DNA from: Rhynchonema sp. JSB1_4
Lineage: Eukaryota; Nematoda; Chromadorea; Monhysterida; Xyalidae
Reading direction: 5' to 3'
Length of the DNA: 64,000 nucleotides
NCBI GenBank assembly: GCA_030248065.1
Contig: JASAMV010004853.1
Span: 58,670-122,669, forward strand
The first letter of the stretch is position 1. The number at the start of each line of letters is the position of its first letter. The position numbers were made by a program, and so were the translations under genes. Below, in pieces: positions 11,801-22,720 of this stretch. The notes under the pieces are model-generated. The model had not been told where the DNA came from. It searched no databases and saw only the letters and a program-made list of their open reading frames with translations.

Positions 11801-14800
11801 CAGTGACTCCTCCAGGTCGAATAGTAGGGGTGTGTTGATCACCTGGAAATGTGGCCACAAAGAATTGTTAATCTGGCACAGCTACCATTCCTGGCATGCT
11901 GATGTTTCACCAAGGAGCGATTTTTGGATTACGAATTTTTACTCCATATGATTAGTGTGGGCTGTGGGGCCAAGATAAATAGACCACGGACGCCAGCAGC
12001 AAAGTGAATAGTTGACAGCATCCGTGGCAGCTTCATCAGGTATAGGTCATGAATTCGCATTCAGGCACCACGTTTCAAACCTTAATAACCGTACCCTCAG
12101 CAAAGATTTCCGTATAGTCCGTCCATCAGCTCATGGCACTTTGTCTGGGAGGTTCAGGTTCCGTTGTGAAAAGTTGTTCCTCCGCAAGGCAATGTCAGAG
12201 AAAACGGCGTACAAAAATAAAAAAACCGATTTCTCTTTCTTTTCTTTTCGTAAGCCAACCGGAACCGGAACATCACTGGATCCTGTCAAACTTTTTAGCT
12301 GACAAAAAGTGTCATGAGTTGATGGATGGACTATACGCTGTTTTTTATAAATACCTTGTAGAATTCTTGGCACAGGAACGAAACGCAATGTCGCTTCACG
12401 AACGGCGAACCAAACGGCTCAATTGACCAATTGTAGATGGATAGCAGACTGTCAAGGTTGATGTGCTGCACGATAATATCCTCGCAGCCTTGAAAATCAG
12501 GGAAACGGAGGTTGGCGCAACACGTTGAAACATTGCGATCGGTGCAGAACACAGAAAATAAATATAGTTGTGAATGGAAAACCGCCGATTTCTGTTAGGG
12601 TTATACGCAACACGCACACACTGGTGTACTGTGCCTTCACTTTGAAAAGGGGATGGGCGGTTTGTGAAGCATCTGGCTTACATACATTCATGTCGTCAAC
12701 CCACATAGCCAACTTTTGGTGCTACTAATTGTATCCCTACTACCATGCAGTTGCGCTCACTCAGGGTCGCAAGCATCTTGTTGGCTTTCTGCCAAAAAAA
12801 CATCAAACAGCCACCTTGTGCCAACAAGTCGAATTCAATGAATCTCGCAATCTGGTATATTTCGGTCGCTTCGTCGATCGGCGACAGCTGGCATTTACCG
12901 GCGGCGATCGCTTGTACTTCACTCAGGCTGTTCACTGATATCGGACAGCCGCGAATCACCTGATGTTTCAATCGGGATTTCACTTGGGTTAATCCATTCG
13001 TGAACCGCAGCGCGGTTACGCTTGGGACACAGAATGTGGTAATTGTTTGGCTCGAAAACACTTTAAAAACAACGAAACTACAATTTTGCTGGCATCAGCC
13101 ACTGCCCGTTTATGTATCACACACGGATGTCAGCGAGCCTCGCGTGGCTTTTCCATTACCGATGGAGATTCAACATGTGTTCCGCGACTTTTCAGGCCCA
13201 GAACTTTAGGCCCGACATTTTCAGGCCCAGTTTTTCAGGCCCGGCCGATTCAGGCTCAGCATATTTGACCCATTTGTAGGCTTAGATTTTGGCTCCAGCC
13301 GTGCCTGAACCTGTGCAATGGGACTGAACCGTCGAACAATAAATAATTCAAAGATGACATAACACAACACAGCTGTACGCAAATCAAAGTCATCGGTGAG
13401 CGGGCAGATTAGGTCCATATGTATAGATCAAACACAGTTATTGCACCCACGCTGTCCAGAATATACAGGACTACCCACAGAGAACCTAAATGTAGAGTAC
13501 ATTTCCCGGAAAGGGGTAGCTGCACTAGCGTCACGCGTGTGTACGATTAATTTGCGTGCAGTACTTGACAGGCAGCATTTTGTGACTTTCCCACGCTCAA
13601 GCGCCGCACTAGGTCACACGCGTGCGGGTGCGTGCGATAGTCAAGCAAAAAGTCGATAATTCTCAAGCACGTGCACGCAAATTAATCGTACACCCGCGTG
13701 CGCACTAGTGCAGCTAACCCTTTCCGGGAAATGTACTTACATATGCGCGCCATGACCAACCTTTGACAAGTCTACCCTGTCCGTGTACATGGCATGCAGC
13801 AGCACGGGCGCGTACACGCGCGGCATCACGCATTCGTCCAGCTCAATCTCGATGCCGTTCGGCTGCTGTGAAACATCAGCCAGTCGGACGCGTTGCCGAT
13901 CGATCAACGAACGAAAGAAAACAGATCGCGCCGCGAGAATCCACGAATGACATCGGAAGCGCTCGAAACTGAAATCTTGCGCGTGCCTTTTTTTGACATA
14001 AGAACAGTAAATTTCTAAATCCGCCACCGTGCAACAAATAAAATACGCCCCATAGTTAATGTCAAGGTTCAAAAAAGTATCGGGGGCGTATTTTGTTGTA
14101 CGGCACAGCGAATTCAGAAATAATTTACCATACCGAGCACAAAATTGAAGTGCGGGTGTGTCTTTCTGGGATCTGGGCACGCGTGGTCATCCGGTGCATT
14201 CGCACTGTACTACATAAGTGTCACCATAGGGCCAGAGGTCGAGGGGGTCGGAATACCCGACACCCGACATCTGAGAAAAGGGAGACAGCCATCTTCTACA
14301 CTTTTTGGCACTCGACATCCGACGTTCTTCTAATCCTAAGTGTCACGCACGAAAAATTCAACAAAAAACAATGCAGCAAATGGGACAAACCGATTGTTAT
14401 TAGCATTCGCGCTGCTCGCCCCGGCAGCACCACCGGTCGGTTGCCTCGTCAGCGACGGTGCACCTCCACTGCAATTTGTGCTGTTGTGGTCATACGTGGC
14501 GTGATGCGGCATGGACAGCACAAACACCAGCGTGACGTCACCGTCGTGGGGGGTCGATTGGAGAAGACTGAAAATTTCGCGTCGCAATGTTAGCACTATT
14601 TGTTGGTGATTGCTGTCTGAAGTTCGGCGCATCTTTTCCCACAAATTATCGTCCCCGGATGGATGGTGTTTTGCAATGCTGTCGAATAAAGCACGTCGAA
14701 TATGTAGCTCTATTTGGGATGGACTGAGTCGAACAGTGTGGTTTTACACAGAACTTACATACAATTCAACTAAGCCATGCATAAAATGGCTTTTTCCTGG

Positions 14801-17800
14801 TTGGCAGTTCCTACACAGTTTCTTCTACCAGTAAACTTCCAATGAGTGCTTTATTGATTGTTTACCATCTTACCCAGTGCAAATACGCAACACACATAAC
14901 TGTATAATACATGTATACTGTGCGCCCACGGCACGACACCAGTAATGTAAGCGCCAGTTGGAAATTAAAAAAGAGTATAAATTTGCATTCGATAAAATAA
15001 ATACAGCAATGAATTTAGAGGTGACTTGATGCAACAGAGAATGTTTGTGGTTGGCAGGTATGTTTACAACGATGCGGCCTGTTTCTATGATTTTTTGATT
15101 TCCAGTAGAACCCACCGTGGGCAAACAAAAGCTTTCTCAACAAGCACCTACGCTGGTATAATTTGTTCAGACCGGCATAAGCTGTAAATCTCACTGCCCA
15201 TTTTTTTGTAAACTTCTTATCAAAAAAATGATAATCACCATGAACCCCCAACCTGTATAGGTCCTTATGCAACGAGTTCAGCTCGGTCAGTTCAAAGTGC
15301 TGTCTCAATGCCGTGTAGTGTTGACTGTCGCGCTCCGAGCGTACGCAATCCAACAATTCTTGTTGATCGTCCGAATACAAATAGCGCAACAGCAGACGGA
15401 CGTGTGACGGCTCGAGCTGTGAACAGCGCGTTTTTCGGTTTTTATTTCTCTTGAAGACATAAGAACCGAAAAATCACAAATTTTCCTTTCCGCGACTTTT
15501 CAGGCCCAGAAGTTCGCAGGCTCGACCTTTTCAGGCCCAGTTTTTCAGGCCCGGACGATTTCAGGCCCATCATGACCCATTTATAGGCTTAGGCTTCGGC
15601 TCCAGTCGGGCCTGAATCGGCAGATCCTGAATGGCCGGGCCTGAACCTGAGCCCTGAGGGTGAACCGTCGCACAATACAAATTTTCATTATCAGGAACGG
15701 TACTGCTCAGCTAAATTTGCACCTCGTGTGCCCTGACGAGAACTGACAGGCATGGAATTCTCGGTTGTGCAACTTCTCGGATTGCAAAAGTATAAAGCTG
15801 CGAGCTCAGACATTCAGCTTATGAGTCCTAAGTGAAACGCCATTGTGTTTGTGTAGAAGTCGGCCGTTTCCAAGGTCCGTGCATGCTGTTCCGTCCAGCA
15901 CAGCTGAAGTCTCCCATACTGACACAGCCAAAATTTCCAATTTCTTAAGCACAGACTAAAGCCGGCGCTTTTGAAACATCACCAAATATTTCGTGTTCAA
16001 TCATACCTGAATAGAATCACCTCCATCCAGCGGTATGCTGCTTGGCAGCTCCACGTGCATCACAGCGTGGTCTAAATGTTGGCTCCGGGCCAACGCACTG
16101 TTGCGCAATAATCGCCGAAAATACGCACTCCGATAGGCCAACAGTTGTGAGTGGACGTAGAACTTTTCGGCCACACTATCCTCATGGCTGTCGATGGCGG
16201 TGCGTAGGGTCAAAACCTGAAGAGGGAAAGATATACTTTTGGGTCATCTGGAAAGGGAAGGGAAAGAAAGGGAAAGGGTTCAAACCAAAAACAATCAGCT
16301 GATGATGTTTCATAGATGCTATAGAAATCGTCTGAAAGACAGAAATCAACACGTTTGTTAAATCAGACCAATATTCACGCCCTACATAATGACTGTGAAA
16401 CATCAGCCAGGCAGCCTTACCGGGTCGGTGTCAACTATTCTTGCATTCTCAAGTACAATCAAATACCTATGCTTACAAATAAAATTTCGACAATTTTTCA
16501 CATTGAGAACCGAAATTTTTGTGGTCCGGAATGAAAGAAAATTAAATCTTAAAAAATTTAAAAATTCAAAAAAGGTTTGATAACAAAAAAAATTTTTATT
16601 CCAACCCTTACCGTGTCGGCGTATCGCGTTGCATTCGCGCTCAAGCTATCAAACTGTTGTTGTTCTGTTTCGAATAATTCGCCGAGGTCATCGCCGGCGC
16701 GTCGCGCCATCGGTCGTGCACAGTCGGCCCTGAATATTCAGGGACATTGTTGATGGAAAAATCCGCCAGTGTCATTTACAGCCCGATATCACACTGTACG
16801 TATGTACTTGATCGGATTTGCGCCCATACGTCCGCCTGAGCGCCTTGGTGTCACGGGACTTTTTGGATTTAAGGATTTTCAGTTACATAGCTTCCAACAG
16901 CAAACAAAAACGTAATATGAACTCTATCGCCAACAACCAGAGAAACGACATTGCGCAACTCATACATATTTTCAGAATTGGTATAAAAGTTGTTTAAGGG
17001 CGGACTTAGGTTGAACACGGAAACCGGAACACGGAAATATTTCCGTGCTCCGTGTTCCGTGAATATTTTGGAGAATCACGGAACACGGAAATATTTCCGT
17101 GCCACGGAACACGGAAATGATTCAGGGACGCAAACGGTGCTTTTGCAGTGATGATGACAAAAGCCAGCGTGCTGACGTTAAAAGCCCGCGTGTTGACTCA
17201 AACAGCAACTATTGACACGGAATTATTTCCGTGTTCCGTTAAAGTAAAAAAACACGGAACACGGAAACCGGAAATCCACGAAACTGGTTTGTATGTAAAT
17301 TATTTCCGTGTTCCGGTTTCCGTGTTTAACCTAAGTCCGCCCTTATCTAATTTTATGGTGGCATTAATACATTGTGAACCACCGATCCAATGTACATAGA
17401 AAGGTGGTGACCTGGCGAATCTAAGACCCAATATCTTCAAGTTTGAGTTCAAATCACGAAGTATTACGCGCACAACGCACCGATTAGTGAGCTCCCTGAC
17501 GGCTAACGCTGCATCATATTCAACCACCAAACAATGCAAATCATTGGTCGACCATTGTGATATCAATTCGCGGAACTGACGTGCGTGCTCGCGTGCCGCC
17601 TTGCCCTGCAAATACAGGCATGTTTGACTTCGACTTTGGCATCAAAGTGTTTGTATATAATACGCCCATCCGTTAAATCTCAAGCCTGCTGGCCATGTGC
17701 ATAAGTGCATAACAAAAAAACATTGTTTTCCAACCCTGTTTATAATAGTGAGTTTAAAAATTTTGTTTTCCAACCCTTTTATAATAGTGAGTTTAAAAAT

Positions 17801-20338
17801 TTTGTTTTCCAACCCTGTTCACAACAGTGCGTTTTGAGCACAAATATTTCACGTGTCATGTCAAAGTCAAAAACCCACCACCGACCGACCCCAAAGTCAT
17901 GGGCGCTAATCACCAAATTACATACGGCAAGTAAATGAAACATCACTCACTTTCAGAGCAACAGTCAACCGCCATTGTGGTCGACGAAGAGGCGAACTGA
18001 GTCGTCCCGGGATCACGTCACTGTCACCAGACAGGTCTGAAAATTGGAGACAACGAAACTTTCCGGGCCATCTCTTATCAGTGTTTTTTTTGGGGGGGGG
18101 GAATGTTTTCGTCGACAAATTCTCAAAAAAAAATCTATCACACGAACGTTTCGAATGATGCGCCGTTGAGCCGCACGAAAATGACGCCGACGACAGCCAC
18201 GTTTGACTGCCGAGCTTTTGGCGAACGGCGTCGTACCAGCCGCGACTTTTTGACACGCTGAACGAGCCTGGAAATAATTTGGAGCGCTACATATTGCGAG
18301 AAAATGAAAGACCGTCTTCGTCAGGCCGCATTCACAATGCAGCGCGTTAGCGTGTTAGCGCGTTAGCGTGTTGCTGATTAGCGTGCACGCTTTTTCCGCA
18401 CGCGTTTGCATTCACAATGGAAAATTGAAAAAGCGCGTTAGCGTGCGCGCTTATCAGTGACACGCTAATGCGCTAACGCGCTAATCAGCAAAACGCGTTT
18501 GCATTCACAATGTCCGTTGGTCTGGGTGTTGGCAAATGCCGAATTTTTTTATTTCCTTTGTTTTGAAAACGGCAACTAATCGCTTTCAAGATTCATTCAA
18601 ACTTATTTTGATTCTAAAGGAACATTTTCCTCAAATGGAAAATCTAGCTAGTCGCGACAAGAACAATCCATGCGTGCAATACAGTCTCCTTGTCAGGTCA
18701 TGCATCACAATTACACCACCAAAGAGGATAGACAACACATAAGCAGATGAACAACGTTCTGCGCAACGTTTGCTTGCAGCTAATATAACAACAGCCGAAA
18801 CTGTTTGCCTCAATCGATTGATAGCGTAAAAAGGCATGCTTCTAAGCATCAAAATGGAACAAAAATATTCTCAGTGAACGCAGCGGGCTTTATTTCCTAT
18901 GTTTTCGCCTTTTTCGTGGTCTGATAATGTTTTCAAATTAAATTATAAACTTTAGAACCCGCGCATCCAGTGTTAACGCGCAAAAAAATTAGAACCAGTC
19001 CTAATCGTGAAAAGCGCGTTAGCGTGCACGCTAACGCGCCAACGCGCTAATCAGCTTTGCATTGTGAATGCAAAAGCGCGTTGCGCATCTGCGCGTTAGC
19101 GTGCGAGAAAAGTTGCTCGCACGCTAACGCGCTAACGCGCTAATCAGCTTTTTCCATTGTGAATGCAAAAGCGTGCGCATCTCGCACGCTAACGCGCTAA
19201 CACGCTAACGCGCTTGCATTGTGAAGGCGGCCTCAGCTCAAAGTACCAATCGAGGCTTGTTTGTTGCGCATAAAATTATTATGCAAATCACGCAATATGT
19301 CATGACGCACGCTGGTTTCAGTGTGGACAGTATAGGTGGAATTCACGTTGAGCGGAAAGTTTTGTGAAATGGATACGGTAGCGGTGCAGGACCAACTTCG
19401 CAATGACCCGGTTTTCCGGTTTGACGGTTGTCCCGAATGCCTGACTGAATGGCCCAGTATGCGCCAAACTTTCCATTCAAACTCCACGCATCGGGAATTC
19501 CACTCTTTTTTACGATGACGAGCAACGTGGACAGACAAGTTCCGACTATGTATTTTGCATTGGAGATCGTGAAACATCACTTGACAGAACTAAAATCAAC
19601 GATTCAACTATGTTCAACAAACCTGCGCCAACACCGGCCGTGCCCGTTTGCCCGATGGCACCGAAACGACGTCCGATCTGACTTACCAAGTTGGATCGAC
19701 TGCGACCACCGCCCGAACGTTTGTTGTCTGACAACAAGAGAATAGCAGCATCACGCGACGTATACATATACATAAAATTGTTGCGTTTGTGCTGGTCACT
19801 CGGGTTGGTTATACATGCTGATAAATAGTTCGTCTAGTTCACTTCTTATCCCAGAAAGTGTTTTTTCAGCAGAATTCGGCCACAAAACATTTCCGTTCGG
19901 CTGTCCGCCTTAGTTTGGTCGCAGGGTGAGGGCTAATGTTACAGCCATGTGGTCCAGTCTGGTCGTCAACTGAAGCAGCCCTAAATGGGCGCGATAAATT
20001 ATATAACATTGGAGGCACAATATGGCAATAGACGTTCCCTCCATGGCGTGGAAAAACCGCGCGAACAAGAATGTGTATCCTACCCATGAGATCTCAAAAA
20101 ATTAAAAACTATATTAAACTCGTGCCAACTTGTAAAAATGTACAACTCTTAGAGAAGGCGTGCCTGACCAAATGAAACAGATAACTACGATGGGGCAATG
20201 CCGACGAAAATTCAATATATACAGAATATTTTACCAAAATGACACCAGAAACGAGGAACTTTGAAGCCACCCTCTCGTCCTACCCTGAGCAGCAGCGGCG
20301 GCGGCTACTACAATCTGTTGCGCAGCCGACGGGGGCAT
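5860..20338 (-). CDS. BTBD7: BTB/POZ domain protein BTBD7 (19 exons, 851 codons)
   Basis: I assembled 19 exons in descending order: 20338-20284, 19727-19687, 18257-18237, 17605-17481, 16729-16612, 16216-16007, 15416-15253, 14567-14391, 13968-13761, 12959-12815, 12488-12355, 11842-11674, 10128-10001, 9965-9937, 8969-8767, 7927-7869, 7414-7274, 7039-6792 and 6040-5860. All junctions keep phase and the total is 2556 nt. Domains in order: Ala-rich N-terminus; basic segment RVKKSRL; the block RQFRELISQW; BTB1 (LLAYRSAYFRRLL, LLRYLYSDD); BTB2 (DVTLVFVLS, ILAARSVFFRSL, LLHAMYTDRVDLS); SLSEVQAIAAGK; BACK (IRWGEHQLVRRMEDREPN); HSISRKGVRRSDL; RARLFMPYYEEAK; VVREFGFADD; an acidic end ESVLL. These match BTBD7, known in vertebrates as a regulator of epithelial dynamics. 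It is shorter than the roughly 1130-residue human protein because the long proline-rich tail is missing. Least certain are exons 1, 2, 3, 14 and 16 and the Met start (20338). The introns hold at least eight repeats. Confidence 0.93.
6344..6722. repeat. Family B MITE (GGGCGGACTTAGGTT ends)
   Basis: The termini are TTAAGGGCGGACTTAGGTTG and AACCTAAGTCCGCCCTAA. The interior is built of many ACGGAAATATTTCCGT palindromes. It lies in the last BTBD7 intron. A sister copy is at 16994-17346. Confidence 0.9.
8665..8676. repeat. C-tract
   Basis: A short run of C in the BTBD7 intron between exons 15 and 16, within a GC-rich, CCAAT-containing stretch (8450-8600) for which I see no coding evidence. Confidence 0.6.
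9498..9611 (-). other. Unplaced exon-like open stretch inside BTBD7
   Basis: On the minus strand, after ACTCACTTAG, an open frame runs through SPDIHVRYIMAEHVYHTLLN to a good donor-like site, CCG|GTGAGT. It is not needed to join exons 14 and 15, which match in phase directly, and it has no visible BTBD7 similarity. It may be an alternative exon or chance. Confidence 0.25.
10478..11556. repeat. 1.1-kb near-palindromic foldback (family L)
   Basis: Arms of about 500 bp start CAGTGACTCTACAATTGATC and end GATCAATTGTAGAGTCACT. They match closely throughout, including TTTCACGGAGCCCACACATT and CTTAAAATTATGC(C/T). The two halves meet at about 11010 in a GGCCGGCCGG-type centre with GT/CA runs. The 69- and 62-residue open frames on both strands are mirror copies. 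It lies in the intron between BTBD7 exons 12 and 13. Diverged relatives are at 44280-44840 and 45575-46290. Confidence 0.92.
12115..12337. repeat. Family A2 MITE (TATAGTCCGTCCA ends)
   Basis: The inverted ends are TATAGTCCGTCCATCAGCTC and GAGTTGATGGATGGACTATA, flanked by TA. It sits in the intron directly downstream of BTBD7 exon 11 (donor at 12354), about 18 bp from the splice site. A relative is at 34437-34933. Confidence 0.85.
13190..13335. repeat. TTTTCAGGCCC repeat block (family Q)
   Basis: Repeats of TTCAGGCCC(A/G) are followed by GGCTTAG, GGCTCCAG and TGAACCGTCG. The second copy at 15485-15670 has the same order of blocks, and a diverged relative is at about 53485-53660. Both clear copies are in BTBD7 introns. 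Confidence 0.75.
13497..13739. repeat. Hairpin MITE next to a BTBD7 donor
   Basis: The arms GTACATTTCCCGGAAAGGGG...CACTAG and CTAGTGCAG...CCCTTTCCGGGAAATGTACTT are inverted. Internal arms carry AATTAATCGTACAC / GTGTACGATTAATTTGCGTG. It ends about 20 bp from the exon 9 donor (13761/13760). Confidence 0.85.
15485..15670. repeat. TTTTCAGGCCC repeat block (family Q), second copy
   Basis: CCGCGACTTTTCAGGCCCAG, then CAGGCCCGG, GGCTTAGGCTTCGGCTCCAG and a terminal GTGAACCGTCG, in the same order as at 13190-13335. Confidence 0.75.
16415..16613. repeat. Insertion flanked by an 8-bp duplication that contains a splice donor
   Basis: The interior (16423-16605) closely matches 48079-48263: GTCGGT(G/A)TCAACTATT, then CTCAAGTACAATCAAATA, ACAAATAAAATTTCGACAAT and finally TCCAAC. 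The direct repeat CCTTACCG lies at 16415-16422 and 16606-16613. Read on the minus strand it is CG|GTAAGG, the exon 5 donor of BTBD7, so a donor-like copy sits on each side of the insertion. Confidence 0.75.
16994..17346. repeat. Family B MITE, second long copy
   Basis: The ends are TTAAGGGCGGACTTAGGTTG and CAACCTAAGTCCGCCCTTA-type, with the same ACGGAAATATTTCCGTG palindromes as at 6344-6722. It lies in the BTBD7 intron between exons 4 and 5. Confidence 0.9.
17705..17835. repeat. Tandem repeat, about 43 bp x 3
   Basis: TTTTCCAACCCT(G)TTTATAATAGTGAGTTTAAAAATTTTG repeats in direct orientation. The CCAACCCTG core is the terminal sequence of the hAT-like family U (54984-55464). Confidence 0.8.
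18322..19236. repeat. GCGTTAGCGTG-rich element with CCGCATTCACAATG ends
   Basis: It begins GGCCGCATTCACAATGCAGC and ends GCATTGTGAAGGCGGCC. Both ends carry arrays of (A/C)GCG(C/T)TA(G/A)CGC. The middle (18540-18980) is AT-rich and unremarkable. Internal CATTCACAATG boundaries at about 18400-18510 and 19060-19160 suggest units nested or amplified end to end. Confidence 0.8.
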
Positions 20339-20427
20339 CGAATGTGAACGACGGCACGCCTGGTTGCGAACGTAGCGTGTGCTGCTGTTCGTTGACAAGC
20401 TGCTGTGATGGAAAAATATATGTGATA

Positions 20428-20550
20428 GGGCCCCCTTAGCATAGTTTTTTAGACACTTTTTAGGTGCAATTTGCACCTAAAAAATCAGAATTGCACCTAA
20501 AAATTCAGGGTTAGGTGCAAGGTTGCACCTAAAATTTTGGGCCCTTATTT
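20428..20550. repeat. TTGCACCTAA hairpin repeat
   Basis: Between GGGCCCCCTTAG and GGGCCCTTA lie several alternating TAGGTGCAA / TTGCACCTA units. The same unit recurs at 21910-21972 on the other side of the nested MITEs, so both may be parts of one interrupted element. Confidence 0.6.
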
Positions 20551-20757
20551 GCTTAATTTAGCATTTATACAGCATCTTTTAAGGTTGGAAAGCTTAGAAA
20601 CAAAAAAATGCGCTGCGCGGCTTTTCATTCCTTCCAATAAATTCCATCGAAGCATTTGGTCGACATCGACAAAAAATATTGATCTGATTGATTGATTTCG
20701 TACACAGTTGGTACCTGGTGTGCTGGTGATAAAAACAAATACATGCTGTACTAGGAT

Positions 20758-21580
20758 CAGTGTAGTTCCTGGTCCGGCGAGGCGGTTAGTGAACCTACCC
20801 AGTGCTGTGGCTACTTTTGCGGGGCGGGTAGGGTACATAGGTGGAAAAATCCGGGGCGGGTAGGGGGTAGTGTACCTGGGATCTTGGGGGGGGGGAATCC
20901 GGTTTGGGGGGGGGGAGGGGGGAAGATTTTTCGGGGCGGGTAGGGTACAACACAAGTTTTTTCGCGTGCCTGTTTTTATGTACTAAAAAGTACATATATC
21001 GCGCGCAGCGCGAAATTTTTTGCACTTTTTAGGGTTTTCGGTCGAAATTTGGGCATTTTTGACCGAAAAATGGGCATTTTGGGGGTAAAAATCGGGGCGG
21101 GTAGGGTGCCAGGGCGGCGCGGGTAGGGGGGTAGGGTACCAGAGCGGGGCCGGTAGGGGGGTAGCGTACCAGGTCGGGGCGGGTAGGGTACCATTGGGGG
21201 GGAGCGCCGCCCCCCCCCCCCCCACCCCCAGCCACAGCACTGAACCTACCCACTTTGTCGGTGCGGCGGCTAGTGTACCTCCCTGTGGGGGGAAGGAGGG
21301 AGGAAGACCAAAATTCAGGAAAAAGTCCTTCGTTGAGGTAAAAAATTTGACCTATTTTTGCCCTTTTTTGGAAAAAATTCTCCATAAATAGGGTATTTTG
21401 GCGGCTTTTGACAACACCCGTTTTAGGCCTAAAATGCCCATCTTTGGCTAAAAATGCCTATTTTAGGCAAAAATTGCGGCGGCTAGCGTACCTGGTGCGG
21501 CGGTTAGTGTACTAGTGTACCTTGGTCGCGGCGGTTAGTGTGCCTTAGGAGGGGACCCCCTCCCCCCAGGAACTACACTG
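20758..21580. mobile_element. hAT-like MITE family R, interrupted by family S
   Basis: The termini CAGTGTAGTTCCTGG and CCAGGAACTACACTG are exact inverted repeats. The interior carries tandem GGT(A/T)CACTAACCGCC-type units. The flanks ACTAGGAT and ACTAACTA share only four leading bases, so the target duplication is decayed. A second copy with a perfect 8-bp duplication is at 23716-24106. Confidence 0.88.
20800..21242. mobile_element. hAT-like MITE family S inside family R
   Basis: The ends CAGTGCTGTGGCT and AGCCACAGCACTG are inverted. The exact 8-bp duplication AACCTACC is at 20792-20799 and 21243-21250. The interior is rich in GGGTAGGGTACC units, poly-G/C runs and an AT-rich middle. Confidence 0.93.
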
Positions 21581-21992
21581 ACTAACTAGAGCAGAGCATG
21601 ACAACAGTATTAGATACCCACACAGTAAATGAACAGCGAAAGTAATTGATTCGTACGTGACCCCCAAATGTGGATATGGTGACGTGAAAATTTTACTGTT
21701 TCGTTTTCTTCTCTATCGGCTCTCAATAATGAAACTAGTACAAAATGTGCTACAAAATGTTGAACTTTCCCTGAAAAGTTTGCCTTTGCTAAAGGAAAAG
21801 GCATTCATTGCGTTACAACTTCATTGAACTTCTAAAAGCACGCAAATAGCATTGAACACACAACCTGGCAAAAAAGCCTAAAATTGGCGTTTTTTGTCCA
21901 AAATAGGGGTTGCACCTACTTTGGCCAGCTTGCACCTAAAAATTGGGGGGTTGCACCTAAGTTGCACCTAGTGAATTTTGAAAAAAACCCTG

Positions 21993-22238
21993 CCCCTTAG
22001 TCATACTGGAAAATAGAAATGAAAGAAAACATTTTCTGTGTAAAATCTGACTAATCAGCGGCCGAGAATTGAGCGGAACAGAAAATGTTGTTGTCACATG
22101 TGAAAACATGACAGCTCAGAGAATTTTTATTTCATTTCCATTTTCCAGTATGCCCTTAGTCATATTGGAAAATGGAAATGGAAAACTTGGACATATAATA
22201 ATTTTTCATTTCCATTTTCCACAAAGACTAAGGGCGCC
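21993..22238. repeat. Family E composite: two CCCTTAGTCATA MITEs in tandem
   Basis: CCCTTAGTCATACTGGAAAAT begins the first unit. CCAGTATGCCCTTAGTCATA at about 22148 marks the junction, and TTCCACAAAGACTAAGGGCG ends the second. The locus at 46983-47607 has the same two-unit arrangement. Confidence 0.85.
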
Positions 22239-22500
22239 CATATGAAACTTGATGATCGGATCGCATCGGATATGACTTGCCGTGATTCTTGCAGGAAGGA
22301 TGTTAAGAAATTTAGTGATGTCACTAATTTCCTCCAGCTTGTTAGTTATTTAGTCAGGGTCACGGAACATTTTTTTACACTGGACGAAATTAGCTGAAAA
22401 ACTAGATTTCTTGATATCCTTAAAAATTCAAAAAATCACGTGACTAATGCAGGACCGGTTTCACAAGATCCGATCACCAAGTTCGATATCGCTCTTGATA
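22239..22500. repeat. Family J inverted repeat (AACTTG(A/G)TGATCGGAT ends)
   Basis: AAACTTGATGATCGGATCGC and ATCCGATCACCAAGTTCG are inverted ends. Internal TTAAGAAATTTAGTGATGTC pairs with the right half. The better copy is at 29090-29347. Confidence 0.75.
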
Positions 22501-22720
22501 TTTTTATGTTTTGCTGGGACGAATGGCGGTTTGGCTATATTTTTAATCCGGCCGCTAACTGCGTCATGGTCATACAAATATATGAAATATACGCATGCAG
22601 CATCAGGGCTGACGAATGTGCTTTGACGACAATAAGCTGTAAATCGCACGCGACTTTCACTCAAAAAAAACACAAACACATTTGTGCGGCCTCCAACAAA
22701 CCGACCTGCTGAACAGAATC

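Noticed and set aside
20545..21391. Pro/Tyr-rich minus-strand frames (118 and 136 residues)
   Set aside because: They come from GGGTAGGGTACC repeats of nested MITEs, bounded by target duplications.
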